Shown piece by piece: positions 1-8,574 of a stretch of DNA of 64,000 nucleotides. Origin of the DNA: Microbacteriaceae bacterium VKM Ac-2854 (lineage in GTDB: Bacteria; Actinomycetota; Actinomycetes; Actinomycetales; Microbacteriaceae); assembly GCA_013205085.1 (NCBI GenBank), contig JABMLH010000007.1, positions 209,901 through 273,900 of the forward strand, read 5' to 3'. Both the position numbers and the translations under genes were made by a program. Every line of letters starts with the position of its first letter. Position 1 is the first letter of the stretch. Below the pieces are notes generated by a model, which saw nothing but the letters and a program-made list of their open reading frames with translations, had not been told where the DNA came from and made no database searches.

Positions 1-374
1 GCACCGAGGTCACCGTGGTCGGCTACGGCCCGATGGTGCACGTCGCCCTGCAGGCCGCCGAACTCGCGGCGGAGGAGGGCACCTCGATCGAGGTGGTCGA
101 CCTGCGTTCGATCTCGCCCATCGACTGGGAGCCGCTGCTCGCCTCCGTCCGCAAGACCGGCCGGCTGATCGTGGCGCAGGAGGCCTCCGCCAACGTCAGC
201 GTCGGCTCCGAGATCGCGGCGACCGTCGCCGAACGCGCCTTCTACTCGCTCGAGGCCCCGGTGCTGCGCGTCGCCGGCTTCGACGTGCCGTTCCCGCCCG
301 CCAAGGTCGAGAAGCTCTTCCTCCCCGACGTCGACCGCGTGCTCGAAGCGGTCGACCGTTCGCTCGCGTACTAA
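1..374 (+). CDS. 2-oxoacid dehydrogenase E1 component, beta subunit (C-terminal part)
   Basis: The gene starts before the window and reads in frame from base 3 to the TAA at 372-374. The visible ~120 residues are the C-terminal transketolase-like domain of alpha-keto acid dehydrogenase E1 beta subunits: [11 protein letters not shown] opens the domain, [11 protein letters not shown] follows, and [18 protein letters not shown] is the characteristic closing segment. With E1 alpha it performs the thiamin-diphosphate-dependent decarboxylation and passes the acyl group to the lipoyl arm of E2. The E2 gene begins 9 bp downstream, so the two are surely one operon. Substrate (branched-chain 2-oxoacids or pyruvate) cannot be settled from this fragment; branched-chain is favoured by the E2 type. 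Confidence 0.9.
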   Translation, partial: TEVTVVGYGPMVHVALQAAELAAEEGTSIEVVDLRSISPIDWEPLLASVRKTGRLIVAQEASANVSVGSEIAATVAERAFYSLEAPVLRVAGFDVPFPPAKVEKLFLPDVDRVLEAVDRSLAY

Positions 375-382
375 GGACCCTG

Positions 383-1675
383 ATGACCGAACAGTTCCTG
401 CTCCCCGACGTCGGCGAGGGCCTCACCGAGGCCGAGATCGTGGCCTGGAAGGTGAAGCCCGGCGACACCGTCGAGATCAACCAGGTGCTGGTCGAAATCG
501 AGACCGCGAAGTCGCTCGTCGAGCTGCCCTCGCCGTTCAGCGGCACCGTGCTGGACGTGCTGGTCGCCGAGGGCACCACGGTCGACGTGGGCACGCCGAT
601 CATCACCGTGTCCGGTGCGGAGGCGCCGCCCGTCGCCGAGGCGCCGCGCACGTCCGAGCCCGGAGACGAGTCGGGCGGGGCCGCACTCGTCGGGTACGGC
701 ACCGGCGGCCACGTCGCCAGCCGTCGCCGCGGACGCCCGGAGGCGGCGGCTCCTGCCGCGCCCACGCGTCCGGTCGCGCCGCCGCGGCCGACCTCGGTGC
801 CCGCATCCGCTGCGCTGCCCGTTATCGCGAAGCCGCCGATCCGCAAGCTCGCCAAGGACTTGGGCGTCGACCTGACGCTGGTGCAGGCCACCGGCCTCGC
901 CGGCGAGGTCACCCGCGACGACGTGATCCGCGAGGCCTCGCAGGCCAGCGTGTTCCGCAACATCCAGACGCCGGAGTGGGGCGACAGCCGCGAGGAGCGG
1001 ATCCCGGTCAAGGGCGTGCGCAAGGCGATCGCCGCCGCGATGTCGCAGAGCGCGTTCACCGCGCCGCACGTGAGCGTGTTCGTGGATGTGGACGCCACGC
1101 GCACGATGGAGTTCGTCAAGCGGCTGAAGAATTCGCCCGACTTCGCCGGGGTCAAGGTGTCGCCGCTGCTGATCATGGCGAAGGCCATCATCTGGGCCGT
1201 GCGGCGCAACCCCACCGTGAACTCGGCGTGGACCGACTCCGAGATCATCGTGCGGCACTACGTGAACCTCGGCATCGCCGCGGCCACCCCGCGTGGCCTG
1301 ATCGTGCCGAACGTGAAGGACGCGCAGTCGATGAGCCTGCTCGAGCTCGCCGGTGCGCTGGAGAAGCTCACGATCAACGCCCGCGACGGCAAGACGCAGC
1401 CCGCCGACATGCAGAACGGCACCATTACGATCACCAACATCGGTGTCTTCGGGATGGACACGGGTACGCCGATCCTGAACCCGGGCGAGGTCGCGATCAT
1501 CGCACTCGGCACGATCAAGCAGAAGCCGTGGGTCGTCGACGGCGAGGTGCGCCCGCGCTTCGTGACCACGGTCGGCGGCTCGTTCGATCACCGGGTCGTG
1601 GACGGCGACGTCGTGTCGCGCTTCGTGGCGGATGTGGCGTCCGTGCTCGAAGAGCCGGCGCTGCTCCTCGACTGA
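383..1675 (+). CDS. Dihydrolipoamide acyltransferase (E2) of a 2-oxoacid dehydrogenase complex
   Basis: This 430-residue E2 transfers the acyl group from the lipoyl arm to coenzyme A. Domains in order: one N-terminal lipoyl domain (residues ~3-78) with lipoyl lysine in [14 protein letters not shown]; an Ala/Pro/Arg-rich linker; a peripheral-subunit-binding domain (~150-190, [14 protein letters not shown]); and the catalytic domain (~205-430) ending with the HRxxDG motif in [11 protein letters not shown] single lipoyl domain and an ETAKS rather than ETDKA lipoylation site are typical of actinobacterial branched-chain-type E2 proteins. It follows the E1 beta gene by 9 bp. No E3 gene is present downstream; lipoamide dehydrogenase must come from elsewhere. 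Confidence 0.92.
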   Translation: MTEQFLLPDVGEGLTEAEIVAWKVKPGDTVEINQVLVEIETAKSLVELPSPFSGTVLDVLVAEGTTVDVGTPIITVSGAEAPPVAEAPRTSEPGDESGGAALVGYGTGGHVASRRRGRPEAAAPAAPTRPVAPPRPTSVPASAALPVIAKPPIRKLAKDLGVDLTLVQATGLAGEVTRDDVIREASQASVFRNIQTPEWGDSREERIPVKGVRKAIAAAMSQSAFTAPHVSVFVDVDATRTMEFVKRLKNSPDFAGVKVSPLLIMAKAIIWAVRRNPTVNSAWTDSEIIVRHYVNLGIAAATPRGLIVPNVKDAQSMSLLELAGALEKLTINARDGKTQPADMQNGTITITNIGVFGMDTGTPILNPGEVAIIALGTIKQKPWVVDGEVRPRFVTTVGGSFDHRVVDGDVVSRFVADVASVLEEPALLLD

Positions 1676-1732
1676 GGCCGCCCCTGACGGAGCTGAGGGA
1701 TGGGGCGGGCCCCCGGGACGGGCCCACCCCGA

Positions 1733-1755
1733 CGGGCCGACTAGGAATCGGCCCG
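1733..1755 (+). terminator. Hairpin terminator after the E2 gene
   Basis: A perfect 8-bp stem (CGGGCCGA / TCGGCCCG) with the 7-base loop CTAGGAA lies 58 bases after the E2 stop. There is no T-tract, as is common for actinobacterial intrinsic terminators. It may serve both converging transcription units. Confidence 0.6.
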
Positions 1756-1979
1756 CCACCGACCCGGGCACAACGGTGGGCCTCGGAGTCGCGGTTGCGC
1801 GAAAGGATGCGCGGGGCCGGAGACCGGACGAGCACAACCGTTCGCACGATCGATCGCAGGGCTGCTCGAGGTCTGGGAGTTGCGCCGTGAATGAGCCTCA
1901 CGATACGCGCGGCGTGCGAGAACGCGACGGAAACAGTCGGATCCGTCGCAGAGACGCAATTGTGGCCGCGGAAGTCGGT
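1756..1979. other. Non-coding stretch between converging genes
   Basis: Together with the hairpin just upstream this makes a gap of about 300 bases between the E2 gene and the convergent VOC gene. I see no credible gene, repeat or promoter here. Confidence 0.5.
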
Positions 1980-2402
1980 TCAGCCGGGCTGGACCACCAG
2001 AAAACGGTTGCCGTCCGGGTCGCGCACGAAGAACTGCGCGGGCACCGGGTCCGAGACCGTGACGTCGCGTGCGACGAGGCCTTCGCGCTGGGAACCCGCG
2101 CCCGCCACCGTCGGATCCACGGATGCTCCGGCCGCGAGCAGACGCCCGTGCAGTGCCGCGATGTCGTCGGTCGCGAAGGCGCAGACGGCGCGGTCCGACG
2201 GCGTCGCAGCGCCTTCCGTCGCCGGCACCAGGGCGATCGTGTTCGCGGCTCCCGGCGGCGCGACCTCGATCCAGTGGTGGCCGCCGCCGTACTCGAACTC
2301 GGCGACCTTCGCGAAGCCGAGCACGTCCACGTAGAACGCGAGCGAGCGATCCTGATCACTGACGGGCACGAACACGGCCCCGATCTCGGTGATGCCGCTC
2401 AT
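1980..2402 (-). CDS. VOC (glyoxalase/bleomycin-resistance) superfamily protein
   Basis: A 140-residue protein with the two beta-alpha-beta-beta-beta modules of the vicinal oxygen chelate fold. Visible marks are VFVPVSDQDRSLAFYVDVLGF in the first module (broken here as two adjoining segments, VFVPVSDQD and RSLAFYVDVLGF) and FFVRDPDGNRFLVVQ at the C-terminus, the usual last strand with a metal-ligand-like region. Members may be glyoxalases, dioxygenases or drug-binding proteins, so the reaction is not known. It is divergent from the alpha/beta hydrolase at 2505 and shares a 100-base promoter region with it. Confidence 0.8.
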   Translation of the reverse strand: MSGITEIGAVFVPVSDQDRSLAFYVDVLGFAKVAEFEYGGGHHWIEVAPPGAANTIALVPATEGAATPSDRAVCAFATDDIAALHGRLLAAGASVDPTVAGAGSQREGLVARDVTVSDPVPAQFFVRDPDGNRFLVVQPG

Positions 2403-2492
2403 CCGCTGCTCCTTCGCTCGAACACCGGCAGCCTACGCCGACGAGCCCGTCTGCTGAGAGCCGAATCCGACCGGCACGGGCCCGGCGCCCCG

Positions 2493-2504
2493 TAGCGTCG
2501 AGAC
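2493..2504 (+). promoter_or_regulatory. -10 element of a probable leaderless transcript
   Basis: TAGCGT at 2493-2498 is followed by exactly six bases (CGAGAC) and the ATG of the hydrolase gene. The TAnnnT-N6-ATG arrangement is the usual signature of leaderless genes in actinobacteria. There is no Shine-Dalgarno sequence. Confidence 0.45.
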
Positions 2505-3224
2505 ATGGAACTCCTCTTCGTGCACGGTGCCCTGGTCCGCGACGGCGACTGGTGGTGGCGACCCACGGCGGAGCTGCTGCGCGAGCAGACGGGCATCCGC
2601 AGTCGGGCGCTCGCGCTGCCGTCCTGCGGCGAGACGGAGGCGCCCGGTGGGCTGGTCGAGGATGCCGCGGCGCTCCGGCGCGCCCTAGACGGGAGCGACT
2701 TGGTGCTCGTGGTGGGTCACTCCTACGGCGGCACCGTGATCGCCGAGGCGGGCGCGCATCCGGCTGTGGCGCGACTGCTCTACATCTCGTCGTACCTCCC
2801 CGACGTCGGCCGGGCGCAGGCGGCGATCATGGCCGGCGAGAGCGACCCGGTCTCGATCCAGGACAACGGCGACGGCACGCTCGGTCTGGCGGGCTACGAC
2901 GCGGAGTCGTTCGGCGCCCGGTTCCTGCAGGATGCGGATGCGCGGACGCAGCGGGAGGCCTGGTCGCGGGTCACGTCGCAGCAGGCGTCCGCGTTCGTGA
3001 CGCCGACGACGAACTCGGGCTGGCGGGGCGTCGACTCGACCTACCTGGTGTGCGCGGACGATCACAGCACTTCGGTCAAGTTGCAGCGCTTCCACGCGGC
3101 GCGGGCCACGCGCTCGGTCGAGCTGCCGACCGGGCACCACCCGTTCCTGTCGCGGCCGGAACTCGTGGTCGAGCAGGTGCAACGTCTGGTGGCGGGGGCT
3201 ACTGCCGAGCACAACATCGGCTGA
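2505..3224 (+). CDS. Alpha/beta-fold hydrolase
   Basis: A 239-residue single-domain hydrolase. LLFVHGALVRDGDWWW near the N-terminus gives the oxyanion-hole HG; VGHSYGG at residues 70-76 is the nucleophile elbow with Ser73; the C-terminal GHHPFLSRPELV supplies the catalytic histidine. The family includes esterases and salicylate-esterase-like proteins acting on small substrates; the substrate here is unknown. No signal peptide is seen, so it is cytoplasmic. It appears to be monocistronic, from a leaderless promoter, and ends at a bidirectional hairpin. Confidence 0.85.
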   Translation: MELLFVHGALVRDGDWWWRPTAELLREQTGIRSRALALPSCGETEAPGGLVEDAAALRRALDGSDLVLVVGHSYGGTVIAEAGAHPAVARLLYISSYLPDVGRAQAAIMAGESDPVSIQDNGDGTLGLAGYDAESFGARFLQDADARTQREAWSRVTSQQASAFVTPTTNSGWRGVDSTYLVCADDHSTSVKLQRFHAARATRSVELPTGHHPFLSRPELVVEQVQRLVAGATAEHNIG

Positions 3225-3246
3225 AAGCCTCCGTCAACGCTGATCG

Positions 3247-3269
3247 CGGCTGAGTACGCGCCTCAGCCG
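3247..3269. terminator. Bidirectional hairpin terminator
   Basis: A perfect 8-bp stem CGGCTGAG / CTCAGCCG with a 7-base loop lies between the converging hydrolase gene and the DUF1304 gene, 23 bases after one stop and 24 bases after the other. Confidence 0.65.
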
Positions 3270-3292
3270 AGGTTGCGCACGGTTCCCGAGCG

Positions 3293-3679
3293 CTACGCCA
3301 GGATCGCGAACACGAGCGCGAGCACCGACAGCCCGAACTGGATCGCGGCGGAGCGCAGGTAGCCGCGCCCGGTGGTCGCGAGCACCAGTCCCGCGATCGT
3401 CATGCACGCGGTGCCGAAGATCACCAGGGTCTTCGCAACGACGAAGGTATCGCCCGCCTGCGGCAGCAGCACCAGGCCAACGATCACGCCGAGCGCGAGG
3501 GCGAGGTTGTAGAAGCCCTGGTTGTAGGCCATGTTCTTCACGGTGTCGGCCTCGGCCTGCGATTTCACGCCGAAGCGACCGAAGACGGCGGGCCGGGTCC
3601 ACAGGATGCTCTCGAACACGAAGGCCATCACGTGGAACAGGACGGCGAGGGTGCCGAAGACGAGGGCGAGGACGATCAT
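3293..3679 (-). CDS. DUF1304 family membrane protein
   Basis: A 128-residue integral membrane protein with four hydrophobic segments (about residues 1-25, 52-72, 78-98 and 108-128). The conserved block KNMAYNQGFYNLALALG after the first helix is the hallmark of DUF1304. No biochemical role is established for the family. It is transcribed divergently from a TetR regulator, and the 87 bases between them carry two matching operators, so it is very likely the main target of that repressor. Members are often found beside TetR regulators, which suggests a part in stress or detoxification responses; that is inference. Confidence 0.85.
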   Translation of the reverse strand: MIVLALVFGTLAVLFHVMAFVFESILWTRPAVFGRFGVKSQAEADTVKNMAYNQGFYNLALALGVIVGLVLLPQAGDTFVVAKTLVIFGTACMTIAGLVLATTGRGYLRSAAIQFGLSVLALVFAILA

Positions 3680-3699
3680 GGTGATGGCTCCTAGTTCGT

Positions 3700-3742
3700 G
3701 GACCGATCGGTCCGGATATGTCGATACTGGACCAATCGGTCC
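3700..3742. promoter_or_regulatory. Paired TetR operators in the divergent promoter
   Basis: GGACCGATCGGTCC (3700-3713) is a perfect 14-base palindrome and GGACCAATCGGTCC (3729-3742) is a one-mismatch copy. They are 29 bases apart centre to centre, so on nearly the same helical face at just under three turns. They resemble GACC-N4-GGTC operators described for NemR/AcuR-like TetR proteins. The second copy overlaps the -35 position of a TAGGCT -10 element (3754-3759) that lies six bases before the ATG of the regulator. Confidence 0.75.
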
Positions 3743-3765
3743 GAAACGTCAACTAGGCTGGCCGC

Positions 3766-4299
3766 ATGGCTCGGCAGAAGACGTTCGACGATGTCGCGGT
3801 GGCCGCCGCCGCCCGCGACCTTTTCTGGCAGCACGGCTATGCCGCGACATCACTCGCGCAGCTGCAGGAGGCGACCGGCCTGAGCAAGTCGAGTCTCTAC
3901 GAGAGTTACGGCAGCAAGAGGGGTCTCTTCGATCGGGCGATCCGGAGCTACCTCGACGAGATCATCGAGCCGCTGCTCGGCCCGGTCGAATCGGGGGAGG
4001 CGGGGCTCGGGGTCTACTTCGGCTCGCTCGCCCGGGTCTTCCGCGAGGCGCCGCCGCAGATCGCCCGGCGCGGCTGCCTGCTGTTGAATACGGCGATGGA
4101 GCTGGATGATCTGGACGCGGAGGCGGCGCGCACGGTCGCCGCGTATCGGGAGCGGGTCCGCGCCGCGTTCGCGACGGCCGACGCGGCGGATCCCGAACTG
4201 CTCACCGCGGCCCAGATCGGCCTGATGGTCACCTCGCGACTCGATCCGGCGGCCGCCGCGAGCCTCGCAGACGCCCTCGCGGCGTCCGCCCGGTCATAA
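3766..4299 (+). CDS. TetR/AcrR family regulator, NemR/AcuR-like
   Basis: A 177-residue repressor. The N-terminal helix-turn-helix (residues ~8-52) reads AARDLFWQHGYAATSLAQL then LSKSSLYESYGSKRGLF. The ligand-binding part contains ARRGCLLLNTA, a conserved Gly-Cys-Leu segment that in NemR/AcuR-type proteins holds a sensor or ligand-pocket cysteine. It is divergent from the DUF1304 gene, and two palindromic operators in the gap imply that it represses both genes. The likely inducers are electrophiles or small unsaturated acids, judged only from family resemblance. Confidence 0.85.
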   Translation: MARQKTFDDVAVAAAARDLFWQHGYAATSLAQLQEATGLSKSSLYESYGSKRGLFDRAIRSYLDEIIEPLLGPVESGEAGLGVYFGSLARVFREAPPQIARRGCLLLNTAMELDDLDAEAARTVAAYRERVRAAFATADAADPELLTAAQIGLMVTSRLDPAAAASLADALAASARS

Positions 4300-4333
4300 C
4301 TTCGGATCGCTCGAAGACCCGTTGCTCCGATTT

Positions 4334-4348
4334 TGACAATCGTTATCA
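4334..4348 (+). promoter_or_regulatory. Probable Zur box of the zinc uptake operon
   Basis: TGACAATCGTTATCA is an imperfect inverted repeat of the TGAnAA-N3-TTnTCA type bound by actinobacterial Zur/Fur proteins. It stands 55 bases before znuA, in an operon whose last gene encodes a Fur-family protein, which makes zinc-dependent autoregulation the obvious reading. Confidence 0.65.
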
Positions 4349-4403
4349 ATAGCCGGTAACGTCGAGTCATCCCGCTCGACGACCTAGATCGGCTTCCTCC
4401 GCC

Positions 4404-5309
4404 ATGAAGCGCCTCCTCCCCCTCGCCGCCCTCGCCGGCGCCACCGTGCTCGCCCTGTCCGCGTGCTCCGGCAGCGGATCCGCGGCCGGCCCCGCCACCG
4501 ATGACGGCGTGGTGCAGGTGGTCGCCTCGACCGACGTCTACGGCGACCTCGTGCAGAGCATCGGCGGCCAACTCGTCGAGGTCACCAGCGTGATCGACAG
4601 CCCCGACAAGGACCCGCACGAGTACGAGGCCGACGCCCGCACCCAGCTCGCCGTCTCGAAGGCCGAGCTGATCGTCGAGAACGGCGGCGGCTACGACGAT
4701 TTCATCGACACCATGGTCGAGGCGTCGAAGTCCGAGGCTCCCGTGATCAACGCCTCCGATGTCTCCGGTTACGACCAGGAGGGCGACTTCAACGAGCACG
4801 TCTGGTACGACCTGCCCACCGTCACCGCCGTCGTCGAGCAGATCGCCGCCGAGCTTGGCACGATCGACGCCGCCAACGCCGACCGCTACACGCAGAACGC
4901 GGACGAGCTCACGCAGAGCATCGAGGCCCTGTCGGCTAAAGAGCAGACCCTGCACGCCGCGGTCGCCGGCACCGGCGTCGCCATCACCGAGCCCGTCCCG
5001 CTGTACCTGCTGAACGCGATCGGCCTGGAGAACAAGACGCCCGACGCGTTCAGCGAGGCGGTCGAGGAGGACACCGACGTGGCTCCGTCGTTGCTGCAGG
5101 AGACGCTCGCCATCTTCGAACAGAAGCAGGTCGCCGTGCTCGTCTACAACGAACAGACCACCGGCGCGCAGACGGATGCGGTGCTGGACGCCGCGAAGAA
5201 GGCCGACATCCCCGCGATCGGCGTCACCGAGACCCTGCCGGAGGGCCTGCACTACGTCGATTGGATGAGCGCGAACCTCGACGCCATCGCGGGAGCCCTC
5301 GGGCAATGA
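4404..5309 (+). CDS. znuA: Zinc ABC transporter, substrate-binding lipoprotein
   Basis: A 301-residue cluster A-I metal-binding protein. The signal peptide ends in the lipobox LSAC with Cys21 as the lipidation site, so it is anchored outside the membrane. Candidate metal ligands are His in DPHEYEAD and His in NEHVWYDLP, plus acidic residues in VYNEQTT. The third histidine usual in ZnuA is not where expected: that strand reads AITEPVPLYLL instead of an H-x-AF type sequence, and no His-rich loop is present. Zinc rather than manganese is supported by the Fur-type regulator at the operon end and the Zur-like box upstream. The gene overlaps the ATPase gene by 4 bases (ATGA). Confidence 0.88.
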   Translation: MKRLLPLAALAGATVLALSACSGSGSAAGPATDDGVVQVVASTDVYGDLVQSIGGQLVEVTSVIDSPDKDPHEYEADARTQLAVSKAELIVENGGGYDDFIDTMVEASKSEAPVINASDVSGYDQEGDFNEHVWYDLPTVTAVVEQIAAELGTIDAANADRYTQNADELTQSIEALSAKEQTLHAAVAGTGVAITEPVPLYLLNAIGLENKTPDAFSEAVEEDTDVAPSLLQETLAIFEQKQVAVLVYNEQTTGAQTDAVLDAAKKADIPAIGVTETLPEGLHYVDWMSANLDAIAGALGQ

Positions 5310-6154
5310 CCGACGCCTCCGTGAACCGGCCCGCCTCTTCGGAGGCGGGCCTCTCGGCGTCTCGCGACGTGGTGCTGCGGCTGCGCGATGCCACCCTCGG
5401 CTACGGCGCGCGCGAGCTGTGGAGCGGCGTCGACCTCGACCTGCACGCCGGCGAATTCGTCGCGGTGCTCGGCGCGAACGGCTCGGGAAAGACCAGCCTG
5501 CTCAAGGCGATCCTCGGCCAGCAGAGCCTCACGAGCGGCGAACTCTCCGTGCTCGGCGAACCCGTACGTCGCGGCAACCGCCGCATCGGCTACATCCCGC
5601 AGCAGAAACTCGCCGATGACGGCACGCCGCTGCGCGCCCGCGACCTCATCCGGCTCGGGCTCGACGGCCATCGCTGGGGCGTCCCCCTGCCGTCGGCGAA
5701 GCGGCGACGCGAGACCGACGCGCTGCTCGCGGCCGTCGGAGCGACGGCGTACGGCGACGCTCCGATCTCGAGCCTCTCCGGCGGCGAGCAGCAGCGGCTG
5801 CGCGTCGGCCAGGCGCTCGCGGGCGACCCGGCCCTCCTGCTCTGCGACGAGCCGTTGATCGCGCTCGACCTCGCGCACCAGGCCGCGGTGAGCGAGCTGA
5901 TCGATCGGCACCGGCGCGAGCGCAACCTGGGCGTCCTGTTCGTGACGCACGACGTGAACCCGGTGCTCGGCATGGTCGACCGGGTGCTCTACTTGGCCGG
6001 CGGGAAGTTCCGCGTCGGCCCGCCCGACGAGGTACTGCGCTCCGAAGTGCTCAGCGAGCTCTACGATGCTCCGGTCGACGTGATCCGCGCGCGCGGACGG
6101 ATCATCGTGGTCGGCACCCCCGACCACTCGCACGCCCACGAGGAGGCATCGTGA
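5306..6154 (+). CDS. znuC: Zinc ABC transporter, ATP-binding protein
   Basis: A 282-residue ABC ATPase. Visible motifs are Walker A GANGSGKTS, Q-loop IGYIPQQ, signature LSGGEQQRLRVG, Walker B ALLLCDEPLIALD and H-loop FVTHDVNPV. The C-terminus is histidine-rich (DHSHAHEE), common in zinc transporter ATPases. The ATG at 5306 overlaps the znuA stop as ATGA; an in-frame ATG further upstream would lie inside znuA and is rejected. It ends in a GTGA overlap with the permease gene. It energises zinc import. Confidence 0.92.
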   Translation: MTDASVNRPASSEAGLSASRDVVLRLRDATLGYGARELWSGVDLDLHAGEFVAVLGANGSGKTSLLKAILGQQSLTSGELSVLGEPVRRGNRRIGYIPQQKLADDGTPLRARDLIRLGLDGHRWGVPLPSAKRRRETDALLAAVGATAYGDAPISSLSGGEQQRLRVGQALAGDPALLLCDEPLIALDLAHQAAVSELIDRHRRERNLGVLFVTHDVNPVLGMVDRVLYLAGGKFRVGPPDEVLRSEVLSELYDAPVDVIRARGRIIVVGTPDHSHAHEEAS

Positions 6155-7014
6155 GCGCGGACTTCTGGTCGCAGATCTTCGACTTCAGCGACTACGGCGC
6201 GCTGCTGGCCCTGCTGATGAACTCGGTGATCGCGGGCGCCGTGCTCGGCGTGGTGGGCGGACTGATCGGCGTCTTCGTGATGTCGCGCGACATGGCGTTC
6301 GCGGTGCACGGCATCAGCGAGCTGTCGTTCGCGGGCGCCTCGGCCGGCCTGCTGCTGGGCATCGGTGTGGTGGAGGGCTCGATCATCGGCTCGCTCGTGG
6401 CCGCGCTGCTGATCGGCGTGCTCGGCAGCCGTGCGCGCGACCGCAACTCGATCATCGCGGTGCTGATGCCGTTCGGTCTGGGTCTCGGCATCCTGTGCCT
6501 GGCCTTGTATCCGGGTCGCAGTGCGAACAAGTTCGGCCTGCTCACCGGCCAGATCGTGGCGGTCGACGACCCCAAGCTCGGCTCGTTGATCGCGATCTCG
6601 ATCGTGGTGGTGCTCGGCCTCGCGCTGATCTGGCGCCCGCTCACCTTCGCCAGCGTGGATGCTGATGTCGCGGCGGCACGCGGGGTGCCCATCCGGGCGC
6701 TGTCGATCGTTTTTATGCTGCTGCTCGGCCTCGCCGTGGCGGTGTCGGTGCAGATCGTCGGATCGCTGCTGGTGCTGGCGATCCTGGTCACGCCGGCGGC
6801 CGCGGCGCTGCGGCTGTCGTCCTCGCCGATCGTGGTGCCGCTGCTGAGCGTGCTGTTCGCGGTGACGTCGCTGGTCGGCGGCATCCTGCTGGCGCTGGGC
6901 GGATCCATCCCGATCAGCCCGTACGTGACCACGATCTCGTTCCTGATCTACGTGGTCTGCCGCGTCGTCGGCCGCGGCGGGGCTGGCCGTCGGTCGAGGG
7001 CTGTCACCGCATGA
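6151..7014 (+). CDS. znuB: Zinc ABC transporter, permease
   Basis: A 287-residue integral membrane protein of the ABC-3 family with eight or nine hydrophobic segments. GELSFAGAS-like sequence (ISELSFAGASAGLLLG) in the first third is the conserved permease loop that meets the ATPase. The GTG start overlaps the znuC stop as GTGA, and the stop overlaps the next ATG as ATGA, so all four genes are translationally coupled. Confidence 0.92.
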   Translation: MSADFWSQIFDFSDYGALLALLMNSVIAGAVLGVVGGLIGVFVMSRDMAFAVHGISELSFAGASAGLLLGIGVVEGSIIGSLVAALLIGVLGSRARDRNSIIAVLMPFGLGLGILCLALYPGRSANKFGLLTGQIVAVDDPKLGSLIAISIVVVLGLALIWRPLTFASVDADVAAARGVPIRALSIVFMLLLGLAVAVSVQIVGSLLVLAILVTPAAAALRLSSSPIVVPLLSVLFAVTSLVGGILLALGGSIPISPYVTTISFLIYVVCRVVGRGGAGRRSRAVTA

Positions 7015-7466
7015 GTGGGAAAGGTACCGTGGAGGCCGTGGAGAGCAGTCGACCCAAGGTGAAGCGCAACACGTGGCAGCGCGAGGCGGTGCGCGAGGCG
7101 CTCGGAGCGCGCGAGGACTTCGTCAGCGCTCAGGGTCTGCACAGCGCGCTGCACGCCGCCGGCTCGCCGATCGGACTGGCCACCGTCTACCGCGCGCTCT
7201 CGGATCTCGCGGGCGAGGGCGAGGCGGATTCGCTGCAGTCGCCGGAAGGTGAGAACCTCTACCGCGCGTGCACACCGGGCCAGCACCACCACCACCTGAT
7301 CTGCCGCCGCTGCGGCCTCACCGTCGAGATCGAGGCGGATGCGGTGGAGCAGTGGGCCCGATCGGTGGCGGCCGAGCACGGCTTCACCCAGGCCCAGCAC
7401 GTGGTCGACGTCTTCGGCCTCTGCGCCGCGTGCTCCGCGCAGGCGTCCACCGCTTCCGCCTCCTGA
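7011..7466 (+). CDS. zur: Fur-family zinc uptake regulator Zur
   Basis: A 151-residue Fur-family protein. The N-terminal winged helix includes TWQREAVREAL and GLATVYRALSDLA. The metal region has the HHHHLICRRCG motif and a second CAAC pair near the C-terminus, making the structural Cys4 zinc site. Its place as the fourth gene of the zinc transporter operon, with ATGA coupling to znuB, identifies it as Zur rather than Fur. With zinc bound it should repress its own operon through the palindrome at 4334-4348. Confidence 0.9.
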   Translation: MSGKGTVEAVESSRPKVKRNTWQREAVREALGAREDFVSAQGLHSALHAAGSPIGLATVYRALSDLAGEGEADSLQSPEGENLYRACTPGQHHHHLICRRCGLTVEIEADAVEQWARSVAAEHGFTQAQHVVDVFGLCAACSAQASTASAS

Positions 7467-7524
7467 CGCCCGCGACCGGGTGAGGCCCGCCCCCTCATCT
7501 CGCGGGGCCCGGGATGAACTCGCC

Positions 7525-8517
7525 CTACCGGGGCGGCGCCGTCGAGCTGCGCGTCACGAGGTGCGGCGGGATGAGCACGCCGCGCGGCGGCAGCGACGGA
7601 TCCGCGATCCGGGTCAGCAGCATCCGGGCGGCCTCCGCGCCCACCTCCGCGCTCTGGTCGTCGATGGTGGTGAGGTCGAGATAGCGCGCGGCGGCGAGTG
7701 GTGAGTCGTCGTAGCCGATCACCGAGACGTCGGCCGGATTGGCGAGCCCCCGCTCGCGCAGGGCGGCGAGCGCGCCGAGCGCGATCACGTCGTTCGAGGC
7801 GAACAGCGCGGTGAGGTCGGGGTGTGCATCGAGCAAAGCCGCCGCGCCGCGATAGCCCTCTTCCTCCGTCGTCTCACCCGAGCCGCCGACGAGGGGCTCG
7901 AGGCCGGCCTCCCGCATCGTCTCGGTGAAGGATCCACGACGGAGCGCTGCGGATCCGCCCTCGCCGGTGATGTGGCCGACGCGCCGGTGACCGAGGTCGA
8001 TCAGGTGCCGCGTCGCGATACGCGCTCCGAGCACGTCGTCGTTGGCGACCGTGTCCGCCCCGGTGATCGATCCGGAGCGGCCGCCGACCAGCACGGTCGG
8101 CACGCCGTCGACGTCGTTGATGCCCGTCGGCTCCGCGGCGACCACGAGTCCCTCGACGTGGGTGGCGAGGAAGCCTTCGACGGGATGCTGGCCCAGGTGC
8201 GCGTTCAGTTGCAGATCGGCGATGGTGAGGTGGTAGCCGGGCTCGTCGAGCACGTTGTGCATGCCGCGGACGAGGTCGACGAACCAGAGGTTGCGGAAGT
8301 CGTCGATCACGGTTCCGATGCTGCGGGTGCGGCTGCTCGCCAGCGTGGCGGCGGCCCGGCTCGGCCGGTAGTGCAGTTCCTCGATCGCGGCCTGCACGGC
8401 GGCGCGGCGGGCGTCGCTCACCCGGGGCGAGCCCTGCAGCACGAGGGAGACCAAGGATTTCGAGACGCCGGCGCGTTCGGCGACGTCGTAGATGGTGGGG
8501 CGGGCGGGGCCGGGCAT
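7525..8517 (-). CDS. LacI family transcriptional regulator
   Basis: A 330-residue LacI repressor. The HTH (residues ~5-50) reads TIYDVAERAGVSKSLVS and the hinge region follows with PSRAAATLAS; the rest is a periplasmic-binding-protein-like effector domain with ALFASNDVIALGAL and SVIGYDDSPLA. The ATG at 8517 was chosen because the HTH begins six residues later; an in-frame ATG at 8610 would add 31 residues outside the family. It is divergent from the dehydrogenase gene at 8658 and a LacI-type operator sits in the gap, so it likely represses the sugar cluster to its right and perhaps itself. Confidence 0.9.
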   Translation of the reverse strand: MPGPARPTIYDVAERAGVSKSLVSLVLQGSPRVSDARRAAVQAAIEELHYRPSRAAATLASSRTRSIGTVIDDFRNLWFVDLVRGMHNVLDEPGYHLTIADLQLNAHLGQHPVEGFLATHVEGLVVAAEPTGINDVDGVPTVLVGGRSGSITGADTVANDDVLGARIATRHLIDLGHRRVGHITGEGGSAALRRGSFTETMREAGLEPLVGGSGETTEEEGYRGAAALLDAHPDLTALFASNDVIALGALAALRERGLANPADVSVIGYDDSPLAAARYLDLTTIDDQSAEVGAEAARMLLTRIADPSLPPRGVLIPPHLVTRSSTAPPR

Positions 8518-8574
8518 GCAGTCCTCCTCGCGGCTTCGGCGCAGACATCTTCCCATCGGAGAGAGATCCGAGGT

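Noticed and set aside
5261..5305. Earlier ATG for the zinc ATPase
   Set aside because: It lies inside znuA, and the ATGA overlap at 5306 is the normal coupling and gives the family length.
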